A DNA stretch of 17,543 nucleotides from CAZBQG01 sp964493945 (GCA_964493945.1 CAZBQG010000069.1:1-17543); one strand, 5' to 3'; shown: positions 6,076 to 15,176, counted from the stretch's first letter. Program-made: numbers and translations. Notes: generated by a model not told the origin, from the sequence alone.

Positions 6076-7152
6076 TCAACCCAGCCGGCCCTCCAGCCGT
6101 TCGCCAATTTCAGGGCTTTTTTCCCCATAACGGTAGGCCCGGAACATGGAATTGACATTGCCGGTAGAGCCGCCAAAGACGATATCGATGGTGTGGGGGG
6201 AGATATATTCCCAGACCAGATCACCCGCCGGCGTGACCTCGAATATGCGACCCCACATGCCCTCACAAATCAGCGTATTGCCGCCCTTAAGGCGCTGGCA
6301 GCCGCTGACGAAGGGGCTGTCAAAGGTGTGGGTGGGGTTGCCCTTATAGGACCAAGTCCGGGCCCCTTTTTGCATGTCGAATTCCACGACCTCGGAGCCG
6401 CGCGGGCCCATATGCATGCCCCGGTTGGCGAAGAGCAGCATATTGGCGTTTTCCAGTATCTGCGCATCATGGGGCCCGCCCCAATCCTTCTCCCTGCGCT
6501 CCCAGGTGAATTTGCCGGAACGCCGATCAATGATGGCCACCAGATCAAGCAGGCGGAAACATATCAGTATGTTTCCGTCTTCCAGGGGAACCACGGTATT
6601 GGCATGGGCAAACTCCTGGCGGTCGGCCCCGGGGGGCAGGGGGTATTTCTCCAACTCCATATGTTCATGGCAATGCCATTCCCAGATGGTTTGGCCATCC
6701 GGATCTATTTCACGGATGAAATCGCCCCAGATGCCGTCTTTATGTTCGGTTCCGGCAATTCCGCCCTGAACCCTTGCCGCCGCCTCATCCGGCAGCCGCT
6801 CCCAGCCCAAATAAAGTGTGTTTCCATTATTCATGCGGCGGAAATCATGATGTTGGTAATCGTCTCGGTATTCCCAGACCAGATTGCCGTCCCAGTCCAA
6901 TTCCTGGATCAGGCCGCCTTTGGCGAACAGACCGGTGGGGCCCCCTTCGGTGACGGTTGCCGCCATCAAATTGCCGCCCGGCAAAAGATAAGCGTAATCC
7001 CCAGGGGGTCCCGGCAGCTCCCAGCCATGGACCACCTCGCCAGCCATATTGATGAGATGGGTTTGGCGCTGGAAAAGAGGCGTATAAAGGGTAAAGCCCG
7101 GCTCCGCCCTGGCCGGATCATGGCTGATAAGCCCGTATTTCAGATAGCGCAT
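6076..7152 (-). CDS. Arylsulfotransferase-like beta-propeller protein
   Basis: A 358-residue protein built of repeated propeller blades. Recurrent units of the type GN(T/I)L and DGxxVWEY occur near residues 58-63, 87-95, 108-114, 150-159, 190-197, 234-241, 289-295 and 308-316. This pattern fits the arylsulfotransferase (ASST) superfamily, whose members move sulfate between phenolic acceptors through a catalytic histidine. Candidate histidines are H102, H183 (FAHANTV) and H228 (GPHDAQ). Classical ASSTs are exported, but this protein starts MRYLKYGLISHDPARAEPG with no signal peptide, so it should be cytoplasmic. The start has GAGGGG 9 nt upstream, overlapping the end of hyuB. It is the last gene of the five-gene operon. 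Sulfotransfer is not proven; the propeller could serve another catalytic or scaffold role. Confidence 0.75.
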   Translation of the reverse strand: MRYLKYGLISHDPARAEPGFTLYTPLFQRQTHLINMAGEVVHGWELPGPPGDYAYLLPGGNLMAATVTEGGPTGLFAKGGLIQELDWDGNLVWEYRDDYQHHDFRRMNNGNTLYLGWERLPDEAAARVQGGIAGTEHKDGIWGDFIREIDPDGQTIWEWHCHEHMELEKYPLPPGADRQEFAHANTVVPLEDGNILICFRLLDLVAIIDRRSGKFTWERREKDWGGPHDAQILENANMLLFANRGMHMGPRGSEVVEFDMQKGARTWSYKGNPTHTFDSPFVSGCQRLKGGNTLICEGMWGRIFEVTPAGDLVWEYISPHTIDIVFGGSTGNVNSMFRAYRYGEKSPEIGERLEGRLG

Positions 7153-7167
7153 GGAACCGGGCCCCTC

Positions 7168-8826
7168 TTACAGGCCGTATATGGTCTTTGCCTGATCGGG
7201 CGTGATATAGCCATCTTTGAGATCGGCCTGGACCTGGGCACGCTCGCGCATCAAAGGGTCGCCATAGCCGCCGGCCGTGCCCGTGATCAGGCGGACCAGA
7301 TCGCCTTTTTGAAGTGCAACCCCGGCGATCCTCCCATGGATCTCCTCCGTGCCGTCTTTGCGGGTGATCTCAACCTTGTTGCAAGTCCCATTTCCTCCCC
7401 CATTCAGACCCCAGGGTGGCGTGACGTGGCGCCCGAAGATGCCGGTGAGGGTGGCGAATTCCGCTGTGATTTCATATTCCAGGACCATGCCCTTGCCGCC
7501 CCGGTATTGGCCGGCGCCGCCAACTTCGCCGTTGAATTCATAGCGGCGGACGCGGAAGCCGAATTTGGTCTCCTTGACCTCCACCGGGATGTTGTAGGTC
7601 TCGCCATTGGCGACGCAGCCGGTGCCGTCCACCCCGTCCTTGTCGTGGCCCGCGCCCCAGCCGCCGGGCAGGGTCTCCACATAGACGAAAAAGTCATGAT
7701 TGACCGGGTGCAGCCCGGAAATGATGGTGACGCAGGTGGAAATCATATGGCCCGCCGTCACTCGGTGTTCCACATGGGGTGCCAGGGCCTTCCAGACCAG
7801 CTCGACGGCATGGGCCATGCCTTCGTAATAGGTGGAAATGGGGGCCGGGCGCTTGGCGCTGAAGACGGTTCCTTCCGGGCAGATCACACGTAGCGGGCGG
7901 AAGGCGCCCGCATTGGCGGGAACCTGGGGATTGGTGATGGCGTGAAAGGCACAGCGCGCCGCCGAATTGAGCGCCAGCGGCGAGACATTGATGGGTCCCG
8001 GCGTTTGTAGAGAGCTGCCGGTGAAATCAATCAGGAATTCATCATCGGTAATGGTCACCTTGACCTGCACCGGGAAGGGACCATTGCCCAGGCCATCCTG
8101 GTCGATCACATCTTCGGCCTCGAACACGCCTTTCGGCAGATTGGCCAATTCCCGGCGCATCATGGTTTCGCAATAGGTGAACAGCTCCTCCATGGACTGG
8201 AGAACGTCGCTTTTTCCATAGCGTTCAAGTAAATCTTCCATGCGCCTCTCGCCCACGCGGAGTGCCGCGATGGAAGCCCAAAGATCGCCCATGGACATGT
8301 CGGGGAAGCGGCAATTGGCCTCGATGATGTCGAACAGATCCTGGCGCGCCTCGCCTTGTTCGAACAATCTGACCATGGGCATCTGGAAACCTTCCTGGAA
8401 GATTTCGGTGGCGTCGGGCGTCATGGAGCCGGGGTTCTTGCCACCCACATCGGTCCAATGGGCATTGACCGCGACGAAGGCGATCAGCTCACCCTTGTGA
8501 TAAACCGGAGCCACCAGACCCATATCGTTGAGATGGGTGCCCGCACCTTCATTGGTGTCGTTGGAAATGAACACATCGCCGGGGTGGATTTTTTCCAGCC
8601 CATTTTTGTTGATCACCCCATGGACCAGGGATTCCAGCGAGGCCAGCAAAAACGGCACCCCATATCCCATGGCCAACAGGTTTCCCCTGGCATCGGTGAC
8701 GCCCACGCCGAAATCCAGAACCTCATAGATGATCGGGCTTTTCGACGTGCGCTGCATGGCGAAAAACATTTCGTCGGCGAGGGTAGTGAAAGAATTTTTT
8801 ATGATTTCGCTGGTGAATGGATCCAT
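7168..8826 (-). CDS. hyuB: Hydantoinase B/oxoprolinase family protein (HyuB)
   Basis: A 552-residue metal-dependent subunit of the HyuA/HyuB family, which includes N-methylhydantoinase, 5-oxoprolinase, caprolactamase, and acetone and acetophenone carboxylases. Visible are DFGVGVTDARGNLLA (38-52), GDVFISND (83-90), GTHLND (96-101, H98) and the metal-site-like NAHWTDVGG (121-129, H123 and D126) followed by PGS. DFTGSSLQTPGPIN, GGWGAG, GGAGQYRGGKG and the closing TGTAGGYGDP are family landmarks. Length is normal for a stand-alone B subunit. ATG 8826 has GAAGG 9 nt upstream and lies 12 bp after hyuA, implying coupled synthesis of partner subunits. The exact substrate cannot be read from sequence. 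No gamma or other accessory carboxylase subunit is seen. Confidence 0.92.
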   Translation of the reverse strand: MDPFTSEIIKNSFTTLADEMFFAMQRTSKSPIIYEVLDFGVGVTDARGNLLAMGYGVPFLLASLESLVHGVINKNGLEKIHPGDVFISNDTNEGAGTHLNDMGLVAPVYHKGELIAFVAVNAHWTDVGGKNPGSMTPDATEIFQEGFQMPMVRLFEQGEARQDLFDIIEANCRFPDMSMGDLWASIAALRVGERRMEDLLERYGKSDVLQSMEELFTYCETMMRRELANLPKGVFEAEDVIDQDGLGNGPFPVQVKVTITDDEFLIDFTGSSLQTPGPINVSPLALNSAARCAFHAITNPQVPANAGAFRPLRVICPEGTVFSAKRPAPISTYYEGMAHAVELVWKALAPHVEHRVTAGHMISTCVTIISGLHPVNHDFFVYVETLPGGWGAGHDKDGVDGTGCVANGETYNIPVEVKETKFGFRVRRYEFNGEVGGAGQYRGGKGMVLEYEITAEFATLTGIFGRHVTPPWGLNGGGNGTCNKVEITRKDGTEEIHGRIAGVALQKGDLVRLITGTAGGYGDPLMRERAQVQADLKDGYITPDQAKTIYGL

Positions 8827-8838
8827 GGCCCTTAACCT

Positions 8839-10902
8839 TCAGCGGCGGGTTTCAATGTGGATATTGCCATACTCATCGACCCGGGCCCGGGCGCCGGGCG
8901 GGATGAGGATGGTGGTGGCCGGCTCTTCGATGATGACAGGCCCGGTGAATTCCGTGCCGGGGCCCAACAGGCTCCGTTCATAAATTTGCGTATCGTGTAG
9001 GCCCAGTTCGTCGAAATCCACCTGGCGTTCGCCCCGTTTCGCGTCCGCCAATGAGGCATTATTTGATTCCAGCCGGGCCAGCCCGGGCTTGGCCACTTCC
9101 CCCAGGGCAACCAGGTGGTAATTGACCAGCTCGACGGCGTGATCCATGCGGAAGGTGAATTTCTTTTCATGGGCATCGTGGAAGCGGTTGATGGCTTCAC
9201 CGACCAGACCTGCATCCACCGGGCCCGCCGGGAAATCCACCTTCACCACATGGTCTTGGCCGCCATAGCGCATATCGGCCTGGCGCCCGAAGCTCAGTTT
9301 TTCCTCATCCATTCCGTCGGCCCTGAAGGCGCTGGTCGCTTCTTCCTCCAGGCCACCGAACAGCCCACCTACATCATCGGCGCTTGCTTCATCCAGCACG
9401 GTCAGACGGGTCAGAAGAAAATCGCGGCGCAAATCGGTCATCAACATCCCCCAGGCGGAAAAGACCGCCGGGTTGACCGGAATAATCACCTTGGCGACGC
9501 CCAACTCACTGGCCAGGGCGGCGCCGTGCATGGCCCCGCCGCCGCCATAGGCGATGAGGGTGAAATCCCTGGGGTCGTGGCCTTTGTTAACGGAAACCAG
9601 CTTGAGGGCATCGACCATATTGGCATTGGCGATGCGGATGATGCCCCTGGCCGCCTCATCGACACTCACATCCAGCCGCCCCGCCAAGTCATCGAACACT
9701 TGCGCGACATTTTCCATGTCGGGCTGAATTTGTCCACCTAAAAAATAATCCCGGTCGATGCGCCCGGTGATCAGATGGGCGTCCGTGGTGGTCGGTTCAG
9801 TGCCGCCCCGGCCATAGGCTGCGGGGCCCGGCAGCGCCCCGGCGCTTTCCGGGCCCACATGCAATTTGCCGCCTTCGTCGATCCAGGCGATGGAGCCGCC
9901 CCCATTGCCGATCTCGACGATATCGACCACCGGCGTCTTGATCGGATATCCGGCCCGCTTGCGCGACCAGTCGATCTTGTAATCGGTGGTGAGCGAGGCT
10001 TCCGAATTTTGCGCCAGGGAACATTTGGCCGTCGTGCCGCCAATATCAAGCGCGATGATGTTGGGCTCGCCAATGATTTTACCCAGCGCCACGGCCCCCA
10101 GCACGCCGCTGGCCGGTCCCGATTCCACCATGGCCACCGGGTTAGTCCGGGCCCGGGCCATGCTGGCGATACCGCCGTTGGATTGCATGACGAAGGGCTG
10201 GCCGGTGAAGCCGTCCGCCGCCAGCCGGCCTTCCAGATTATCCAGATACTGGTTGGTCAGGGGATGGACATAGGCCGCCAGCACGGCGCTGCTGGTCCGT
10301 TCATATTCGCGCCATTCCCGGCTGATCTGATGGGATGCGACGACCGAAACCTCGGGCCAGAGGCGGAAGACTTCCCTGGCGGCCAGAATTTCGTTATCCG
10401 GATTTGCGTACGAATGCAGAAAACAGATGGCGATGGCGGCTACATCCCCGGCCTTGAATTTATCAACGATTTCCGCCAGATCGCCGGGCACAAGCGGGGT
10501 CAGGATTTCCCCGGTATATTCGCACCTTTCGTCCACCTCCAGGCGCAGATGGCGGGGCACGAAGGGCTCGGGCTTGGAAAAATAAAAATTGAACACGTCG
10601 GGCCGGTTGCCCCGGGCGATTTCCAGGATATCGCGGAACCCCCGGGTGGTGATCAGACCCGTCTTGGCGCCTTTGCGTTCGGTCAGGGCATTGATGACGA
10701 CCGTGGTGCCGTGGGCGAGAAAACTGATATCGCCTGGATTGAGGCCGGAACGGTGCAGCGTGTTCATCACCCCGTCCTCGAAATTGGGCGGTGTGGTGTT
10801 GGATTTCTCCGTCAGTACCGGGCCCGGCGTTCCGGTCTTTTCGTCAAAATCGTAATAGACCAGATCGGTGAAGGTGCCGCCCACATCCGTCGCTACGCGC
10901 AT
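8839..10902 (-). CDS. hyuA: Hydantoinase A/oxoprolinase family protein (HyuA)
   Basis: A 687-residue ATP-binding subunit of the ASKHA fold that phosphorylates the substrate carbonyl so the HyuB partner can complete hydrolysis or carboxylation. Domains in order: Hydant_A_N (about 1-180, with DVGGTFTD at 6-13 and HGTTVVINAL at 64-73), the hydantoinase A core (about 200-490, with ERTSSAVLAAYV at 201-212, SNGG at 241-244, SGPASG at 261-266 and DIGGTTAK at 286-293), then a C-terminal domain ending in a beta-rich EEPATTILIPPGARA segment. ATG 10902 has AAGGA 7 nt upstream, 24 bp after the SDR gene. The motifs are intact, so an active ATPase is expected. It may be an N-methylhydantoinase, lactamase or ketone-carboxylase type enzyme; family similarity does not discriminate. 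Confidence 0.93.
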   Translation of the reverse strand: MRVATDVGGTFTDLVYYDFDEKTGTPGPVLTEKSNTTPPNFEDGVMNTLHRSGLNPGDISFLAHGTTVVINALTERKGAKTGLITTRGFRDILEIARGNRPDVFNFYFSKPEPFVPRHLRLEVDERCEYTGEILTPLVPGDLAEIVDKFKAGDVAAIAICFLHSYANPDNEILAAREVFRLWPEVSVVASHQISREWREYERTSSAVLAAYVHPLTNQYLDNLEGRLAADGFTGQPFVMQSNGGIASMARARTNPVAMVESGPASGVLGAVALGKIIGEPNIIALDIGGTTAKCSLAQNSEASLTTDYKIDWSRKRAGYPIKTPVVDIVEIGNGGGSIAWIDEGGKLHVGPESAGALPGPAAYGRGGTEPTTTDAHLITGRIDRDYFLGGQIQPDMENVAQVFDDLAGRLDVSVDEAARGIIRIANANMVDALKLVSVNKGHDPRDFTLIAYGGGGAMHGAALASELGVAKVIIPVNPAVFSAWGMLMTDLRRDFLLTRLTVLDEASADDVGGLFGGLEEEATSAFRADGMDEEKLSFGRQADMRYGGQDHVVKVDFPAGPVDAGLVGEAINRFHDAHEKKFTFRMDHAVELVNYHLVALGEVAKPGLARLESNNASLADAKRGERQVDFDELGLHDTQIYERSLLGPGTEFTGPVIIEEPATTILIPPGARARVDEYGNIHIETRR

Positions 10903-10926
10903 GGTTGTGTCCTTAGATTTTATCCA

Positions 10927-11682
10927 CTAGACGAAGGCGATGCCGCCATTCACCGGCAAAGACTGCCCGGTGATGAAAGCCGCCCCATCGGATGCCAAAA
11001 AAACAGCCGCGCCGACCAGATCATCGGCCACCTCGACGCGGGGAATGCATTGGCGAGGGACCACATTATTCTTCCGGTTTTCACGAACCATGTCGTTTTG
11101 CATGACCTCGGTCTCTGTCGATCCCGGCATGATGGCATTGACCGTGATGCCGTTAGGGCCAAGTTCGCGGGCAAGTTCACGGGTCAGCCCAACCAGCGCC
11201 GCTTTGGTGGTCACGTAATGGGCGTAGGGTATGGGCGGGGGAAGAAGTGCTGTGTCCGACGACAGATTGATGATGCGCCCCCAGCCGGCCTGGCGCATGG
11301 TGGGAACGACGGCGCGCACGCAATAAAAGGCGCCGGTGACATTGACCCTGAGCACCTGGTCCCATTCCTCATCCGTAATCTCATCGACCGGAACCCGGCG
11401 GATGGATTGCAGCAGGGCTGCGTTATTGACCAACACATCGATGCGTCCGAATTCCTCCAGCGTTTGTTCCACCATGGCCTTGACCGAATTTGCGTCACTC
11501 ACATCGGTCTCGATGGCCAGCGCCTTGCCGCCGGCCCCGGTGATTTCAGCCGCCACATTGCGGGCATTATCCCCGTTGATTTCGGCAATCACCGAAACGG
11601 CACCTTCGGCTGCGAATCCTTTGGCGAAGGCGCGGCCCAGCCCCTGGCCCCCACCGGTCACGATGCAAACACGTCCTTCCAT
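10927..11682 (-). CDS. Short-chain dehydrogenase/reductase (SDR), probably NAD-dependent
   Basis: A 251-residue classical SDR. It shows the TGGGQGLG cofactor loop (9-16), an acidic residue after strand 2 (Glu34, favouring NAD over NADP), NNAA (86-89), Asn114, a Ser141/142 and YVTTK (Tyr156, Lys160) as catalytic residues, and an NAIMPGSTETEV segment after strand 6. The C-terminus SLPVNGGIAFV is typical. It would oxidise or reduce an alcohol/carbonyl on a pathway intermediate; the substrate is unknown. GGGAGG (11691-11696) sits 8 nt before the ATG, inside the last codons of the upstream FAD oxidoreductase, whose stop is 3 bp away. Translational coupling is likely. Confidence 0.92.
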   Translation of the reverse strand: MEGRVCIVTGGGQGLGRAFAKGFAAEGAVSVIAEINGDNARNVAAEITGAGGKALAIETDVSDANSVKAMVEQTLEEFGRIDVLVNNAALLQSIRRVPVDEITDEEWDQVLRVNVTGAFYCVRAVVPTMRQAGWGRIINLSSDTALLPPPIPYAHYVTTKAALVGLTRELARELGPNGITVNAIMPGSTETEVMQNDMVRENRKNNVVPRQCIPRVEVADDLVGAAVFLASDGAAFITGQSLPVNGGIAFV

Positions 11683-11685
11683 ACC

Positions 11686-13308
11686 TCAATCCTCCCAGTC
11701 TGCGACGGCCTTGGCCGGATCATAGGCGGGCCACCATTTGGTGATGCCCAGCTCCTCGGCGATGGCGTTGGCCGCGTTGTAACCTGATCCGCCCACCGCA
11801 TGCCCGCCCGGATGGGTGGAGGCTCCGCACATATACAGGTTGGGGATAAAGGTGCGGTATTGGCTCATCCCCGGCCAGGGCCGGTTGGCGCCAAGCTGTT
11901 CGGGGCATATTTGACCGGCACAGATATCGCCCTCGATCATGTTGGGCAGATATTCCTCGATATCTTTCGGCGTGTAGGCGAAGCGCCCGATGATATTGTC
12001 ATCGGTCATGTTGGGCGCATATTCACGCAATTTGGCGATCAGTTCATCGGCCAGTTTAGGGGCCAGTTCCGACCAGCGCTCCGGCCCTCCATCGGCCAGA
12101 TCAAAAGGTGCGGGCATACCCACATAGGCGATGTGGCGCCCCTCGGGCGCCAGGGTGGAATCGAAAATGGTGGAGAGGCCGAAATCCACGCCGGTGATTT
12201 CGGGCGGCTCGCCGGCCTCGATCTGGGCGCCGATCCTGGCGAAATCGCCGGGGGTCTCGAAGCCGATGGTGAATTTCCAGGAATCATCAATGGTAGGCTC
12301 CTGGGCCGCCATGGTGAAGCGCGGGCGTTCTTTTAAGGCCAGATGAACCCGGAACAGCGACGTTCCCTTGAATTTGAAATTGGCCGCCTTGTCCGCCTGT
12401 TCGGCCGGCACATGTTTTTCATCCAGCATAAACAAAAACGTATGCACCGGATCGATGGAACTTGCCACGAAACGGCCCGCGCGGAATTTGCTGCCGTCTT
12501 CCAGGCTTATGCCTTGGGCCCCGCCATCCTCGACGATGATTTTCGAGACACGTCTGTTCTCGAAAACAGTCCCGCCGTTCTCTTCCACGATGCGTTTCAG
12601 GGCCAGGGGGATTTCCTTGATGCCCCCCACCACATGGGCGGTCTTTTCGTTGAACCAATTGAGGATGGTAACGAACACCAGGGCCGGTATGCCCTTGCAG
12701 TCCACCTCATATTCAGCCGACGCCGCACCCCGGATGACCGCCAGGCGGCAATATTCGGTCTCGAACAATGCTTCGGCATATTCCAGCGGGCTGTAATTGG
12801 TGATCACATCCAGATATTCCTCGCCGCCCGGTTGGGCGTGGATTTGGGCTTCCCATATCTCTTTGGGCTGAGGGGCGGCATAGAGTTCGGGCAGGATGAA
12901 ATCCACATACCATCGGTGCCATTTTTCCGATACTTCCAGATAGGTCTGGGCATCTTTTTCGGAAATCTGTTTGATGGAATTGTAGGTTTTTTCCTTTTCC
13001 TGATGATACAGGAAATAGCCATCCTTTTTGACGATGGCCATCTTGGGATCGGGGAACACATATTCGATCCCGTAGCGGTCCAGCTCCAGATCGGTCTGGA
13101 CCGGGCTTTCATGGATTTTGCAATAATGGGCATGCAGGGCATGTTTGAAGCCGGGCGCCGTAACCTCGTCGGCGGCAAAGCCCCCGCCGACCGTGGGCCG
13201 GGCCTCGAAGACGCCTATCTTGAGCCCGGCCTTGGCCAAATAGGCGGCAGTAATCAGACCGTTATGTCCAGCACCGATGATAATCCCGTCGAATTCAGTC
13301 CCGTCCAT
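11686..13308 (-). CDS. NAD(P)/FAD-dependent oxidoreductase, CrtI/PYROXD2-like
   Basis: A 540-residue flavoprotein of the phytoene desaturase/PYROXD2 superfamily. It has an N-terminal Rossmann motif GAGHNG (12-17), the EARPTVGGG loop (35-43) and a C-terminal FAD block (NLYMCGASTHPGGHAVGGSG, then NAANAI). Members desaturate, isomerise or oxidise hydrophobic or unusual substrates, and non-carotenoid relatives are largely uncharacterised. No carotenoid genes are nearby, so carotenoid synthesis is unlikely. It is the first gene of the minus-strand operon, starting at ATG 13308 with a GGAAGGG purine tract just upstream. The gene diverges from the ETF operon by 99 bp, so it could be the flavin dehydrogenase that reduces ETF. 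That link is inference. Confidence 0.85.
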   Translation of the reverse strand: MDGTEFDGIIIGAGHNGLITAAYLAKAGLKIGVFEARPTVGGGFAADEVTAPGFKHALHAHYCKIHESPVQTDLELDRYGIEYVFPDPKMAIVKKDGYFLYHQEKEKTYNSIKQISEKDAQTYLEVSEKWHRWYVDFILPELYAAPQPKEIWEAQIHAQPGGEEYLDVITNYSPLEYAEALFETEYCRLAVIRGAASAEYEVDCKGIPALVFVTILNWFNEKTAHVVGGIKEIPLALKRIVEENGGTVFENRRVSKIIVEDGGAQGISLEDGSKFRAGRFVASSIDPVHTFLFMLDEKHVPAEQADKAANFKFKGTSLFRVHLALKERPRFTMAAQEPTIDDSWKFTIGFETPGDFARIGAQIEAGEPPEITGVDFGLSTIFDSTLAPEGRHIAYVGMPAPFDLADGGPERWSELAPKLADELIAKLREYAPNMTDDNIIGRFAYTPKDIEEYLPNMIEGDICAGQICPEQLGANRPWPGMSQYRTFIPNLYMCGASTHPGGHAVGGSGYNAANAIAEELGITKWWPAYDPAKAVADWED

Positions 13309-13407
13309 TTTCCCTTCCCCGATGGCTTGTGCTCAAATGGAGCAATCAGGTAGCTTGATACATTGTGCAGCCGATGCTCTAGCGTCGCAACCCACCCGAG
13401 GCAATCC
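13309..13407. promoter_or_regulatory. Shared divergent promoter region of the two metabolic operons
   Basis: Ninety-nine bases separate the start codons of the FAD oxidoreductase and etfB, so both operon promoters must lie here or in the coding ends. I see a small dyad GCTC-AAATG-GAGC (13331-13343) and TTGTGC at 13327-13332 and 13363-13368, 36 bp apart. A plus-strand TTGATA (13355-13360) has only a poor -10 match, TCTAGC, 17 bp on. No strong sigma-70 promoter stands out, which may point to activator dependence. Confidence 0.4.
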
Positions 13408-14205
13408 ATGAAAATACTGACTTTCGTGAAACATGTTCCGACTTCCGCCGTGACGCCCAGGATCGCGGAAGGGGGTGGGGGGATCGAAGACAGCGGGCTT
13501 GCCTATGAGGCGAACGAGGCCGATCTCTATGCGGTCGAGGAGGCAATTCATCAAAAATCCGCCCTGGACGGAGAGGTGATCGCAGTAACCATCGGCCCGG
13601 ACCGGGCAAAAGAGGCGCTTCATATGGCCCTGGCCAAAGGCGTCGATGAGGTGCTCCATATCGTCGATGAGCAATTCAAGGGGACCAACGCAAAGGCCAA
13701 TATTCTGGCTGCCCGGGAAGCCGTGAAAAAATACGATCCCGGTTTGATTTTTTGTGGCGTGCAGGCCGAAGACGATTTGCAGGGCCGCTTCGGGATCATG
13801 CTGGGTGAGGCACTGGGAATTCCAGTGATCACCGCCATTACCGAAATCCAAACGGATATGGAGAAGAATTCAGCCAGGGTCATCCGTGAGATCGGCGCCG
13901 GCTTCAAGGAGGAATTGGAGGTGGACCTGCCTTGCGTTCTGACAATCCAGTTCGGCATCCGGCCGCTCCGCTATACGCCCATCATGTCCATCGTCAGAAT
14001 GCGGCGGCGGCCCGTCGAGGCAGTTGATTTCGTCGGGTTGGGCCTTTCGCCGGAAGGGCTGGACGAAGAGGATATGCGCGTGGCCGAACTTTTCATGCCC
14101 GAGACCGGCGGCAAGTGCGAGCTGATCGAAGGGGCGCCGGGGGAAGCCGCGGCGGAGCTAATGAGAAGGCTGGTGGATCAGGGAGTCCTGCAAGATGGCG
14201 ACTGA
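13408..14205 (+). CDS. etfB: Electron transfer flavoprotein beta subunit
   Basis: A 265-residue ETF beta subunit, partner of the alpha subunit that follows. It opens MKILTFVKHVP, has NEADLYAVEEAI (36-47), the ALAKGVDEVLHI strand and the conserved FCGVQAEDDLQGRFGIMLGEALG block (starting at 115). The C-terminal region contains RRRPVEAVDF in place of the usual KK-rich segment. ETFs accept electrons from flavin dehydrogenases in the cytosol and pass them to a membrane quinone reductase. ATG 13408 is chosen because GAGG (13398-13401) lies 6 nt upstream and the reading frame then starts on the family's first strand. It overlaps etfA by 11 bp. Sequence style is that of ETFs paired with EtfD/DgcB-like proteins rather than housekeeping ETF; that subgroup call is from memory. 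Confidence 0.93.
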   Translation: MKILTFVKHVPTSAVTPRIAEGGGGIEDSGLAYEANEADLYAVEEAIHQKSALDGEVIAVTIGPDRAKEALHMALAKGVDEVLHIVDEQFKGTNAKANILAAREAVKKYDPGLIFCGVQAEDDLQGRFGIMLGEALGIPVITAITEIQTDMEKNSARVIREIGAGFKEELEVDLPCVLTIQFGIRPLRYTPIMSIVRMRRRPVEAVDFVGLGLSPEGLDEEDMRVAELFMPETGGKCELIEGAPGEAAAELMRRLVDQGVLQDGD

Positions 14206-15163
14206 GGATGTGATCATTGCCTGCGAGGCGGGCCTCGGGCAAACGGAGTCCGGAAATATGCGGCTCCTGGCGGTGGGATCGGCACTGGCCAACCATTGGG
14301 GCGGCAGGCTGATTTGTCTGCTGGCCGGCGATGGGGCTGAGGAAAAGGCCGAGGAGATAAGCCCATATGTTCATGAGCTGCGCATCGGTGATTTTGCCGG
14401 TGAGGCCTATAATTCCACCAATCATTTCCGCGCCGTGCGAACCCTGGCCGGGGAGGTGGAGCCAGGCGCCGTGCTCTTCGCCCATACATTTTTGGGTATG
14501 GACCTGGCGCCCCGCATCGCCGCCATGCTGGGCGTGGGTGCCGCCGCCAATTGCCTTTCCCTGGAGCCCGAAGGCGATGGTGTGCAGGCGGTCAGGCCCA
14601 TGTACCGGGGGCGGCTTCTGGCCAGGATCCAAATTGAGAGGCGCCCGGTTGTCGCCACCCTCCAGGGGGCCCGGGCGGATGCCCCGCCGGTCATTGGGCC
14701 GGGTGCGCTCAGCACTCTCAGTGTGGAACCCGATCCCCATCCGAAGGTCAGGTTCGTGCGCCGCATCGATCCCGTAAAGACCGGCGTCGATATCGCCAAG
14801 GCCCAGATCATAGTGTCCGGCGGCAGGGGCATGGGAGAGCGGGAGAATTTCGAATTGGTGGAAAATCTGGCCCAGGCGTTGGGTGGTGTTGCCGCCTGTT
14901 CGCGCCCGCTGGTGGATATGGGCTGGTTCGAAACCGACCGTCAGGTGGGCATGTCGGGCAACAGCGTCAAACCCAAACTATATGTGGCCTGCGGCATATC
15001 CGGGGCGCTGGAGCATCTTCATGGCATGCGGGATTCAGATTTGATCGTGGCCATCAACACCGACGCCGAGGCCCCCATCTTCGAGGTTGCCCAACTGGGT
15101 ATGGTCGGCGACGTGATGGATGTGCTGCCCCCCCTGATTGAGGCGGCGAAGGGGAAAAAATGA
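14195..15163 (+). CDS. etfA: Electron transfer flavoprotein alpha subunit
   Basis: A 322-residue ETF alpha subunit with a complete C-terminal FAD-binding domain: SGGRGMG (208-214), CSRPLVDMGW (235-244), RQVGMSGNSV (249-258), LYVACGISGALEH (262-274) and AINTDAEAPIF (286-296). The N-terminal half is the alpha/beta domain that packs on the beta subunit. The ATG overlaps etfB by 11 bp and has GGGAG (14181-14185) with a 9-nt spacer. The family's usual GQTGK is GMSGN here. Together with EtfB it should carry electrons to the membrane protein encoded next. Confidence 0.94.
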   Translation: MATEDVIIACEAGLGQTESGNMRLLAVGSALANHWGGRLICLLAGDGAEEKAEEISPYVHELRIGDFAGEAYNSTNHFRAVRTLAGEVEPGAVLFAHTFLGMDLAPRIAAMLGVGAAANCLSLEPEGDGVQAVRPMYRGRLLARIQIERRPVVATLQGARADAPPVIGPGALSTLSVEPDPHPKVRFVRRIDPVKTGVDIAKAQIIVSGGRGMGERENFELVENLAQALGGVAACSRPLVDMGWFETDRQVGMSGNSVKPKLYVACGISGALEHLHGMRDSDLIVAINTDAEAPIFEVAQLGMVGDVMDVLPPLIEAAKGKK

Positions 15164-15176
15164 AGCCATTTCCCTC

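Noticed and set aside
5974..7893. Long plus-strand open frame (639 codons) opposite the pagL, propeller and hyuB genes
   Set aside because: It lies antisense to well-supported genes, has no recognisable domain or ribosome site, and its composition is that expected from the complement of GC-rich codons.
9775..11787. Long plus-strand open frame (670 codons) opposite hyuA and the SDR gene
   Set aside because: A shadow of two genes with full family motifs on the other strand; it crosses a gene boundary and resembles no protein family.
12343..13353. Plus-strand open frame (336 codons) opposite the FAD oxidoreductase
   Set aside because: The opposite strand encodes an intact Rossmann protein; no family features appear in this frame.
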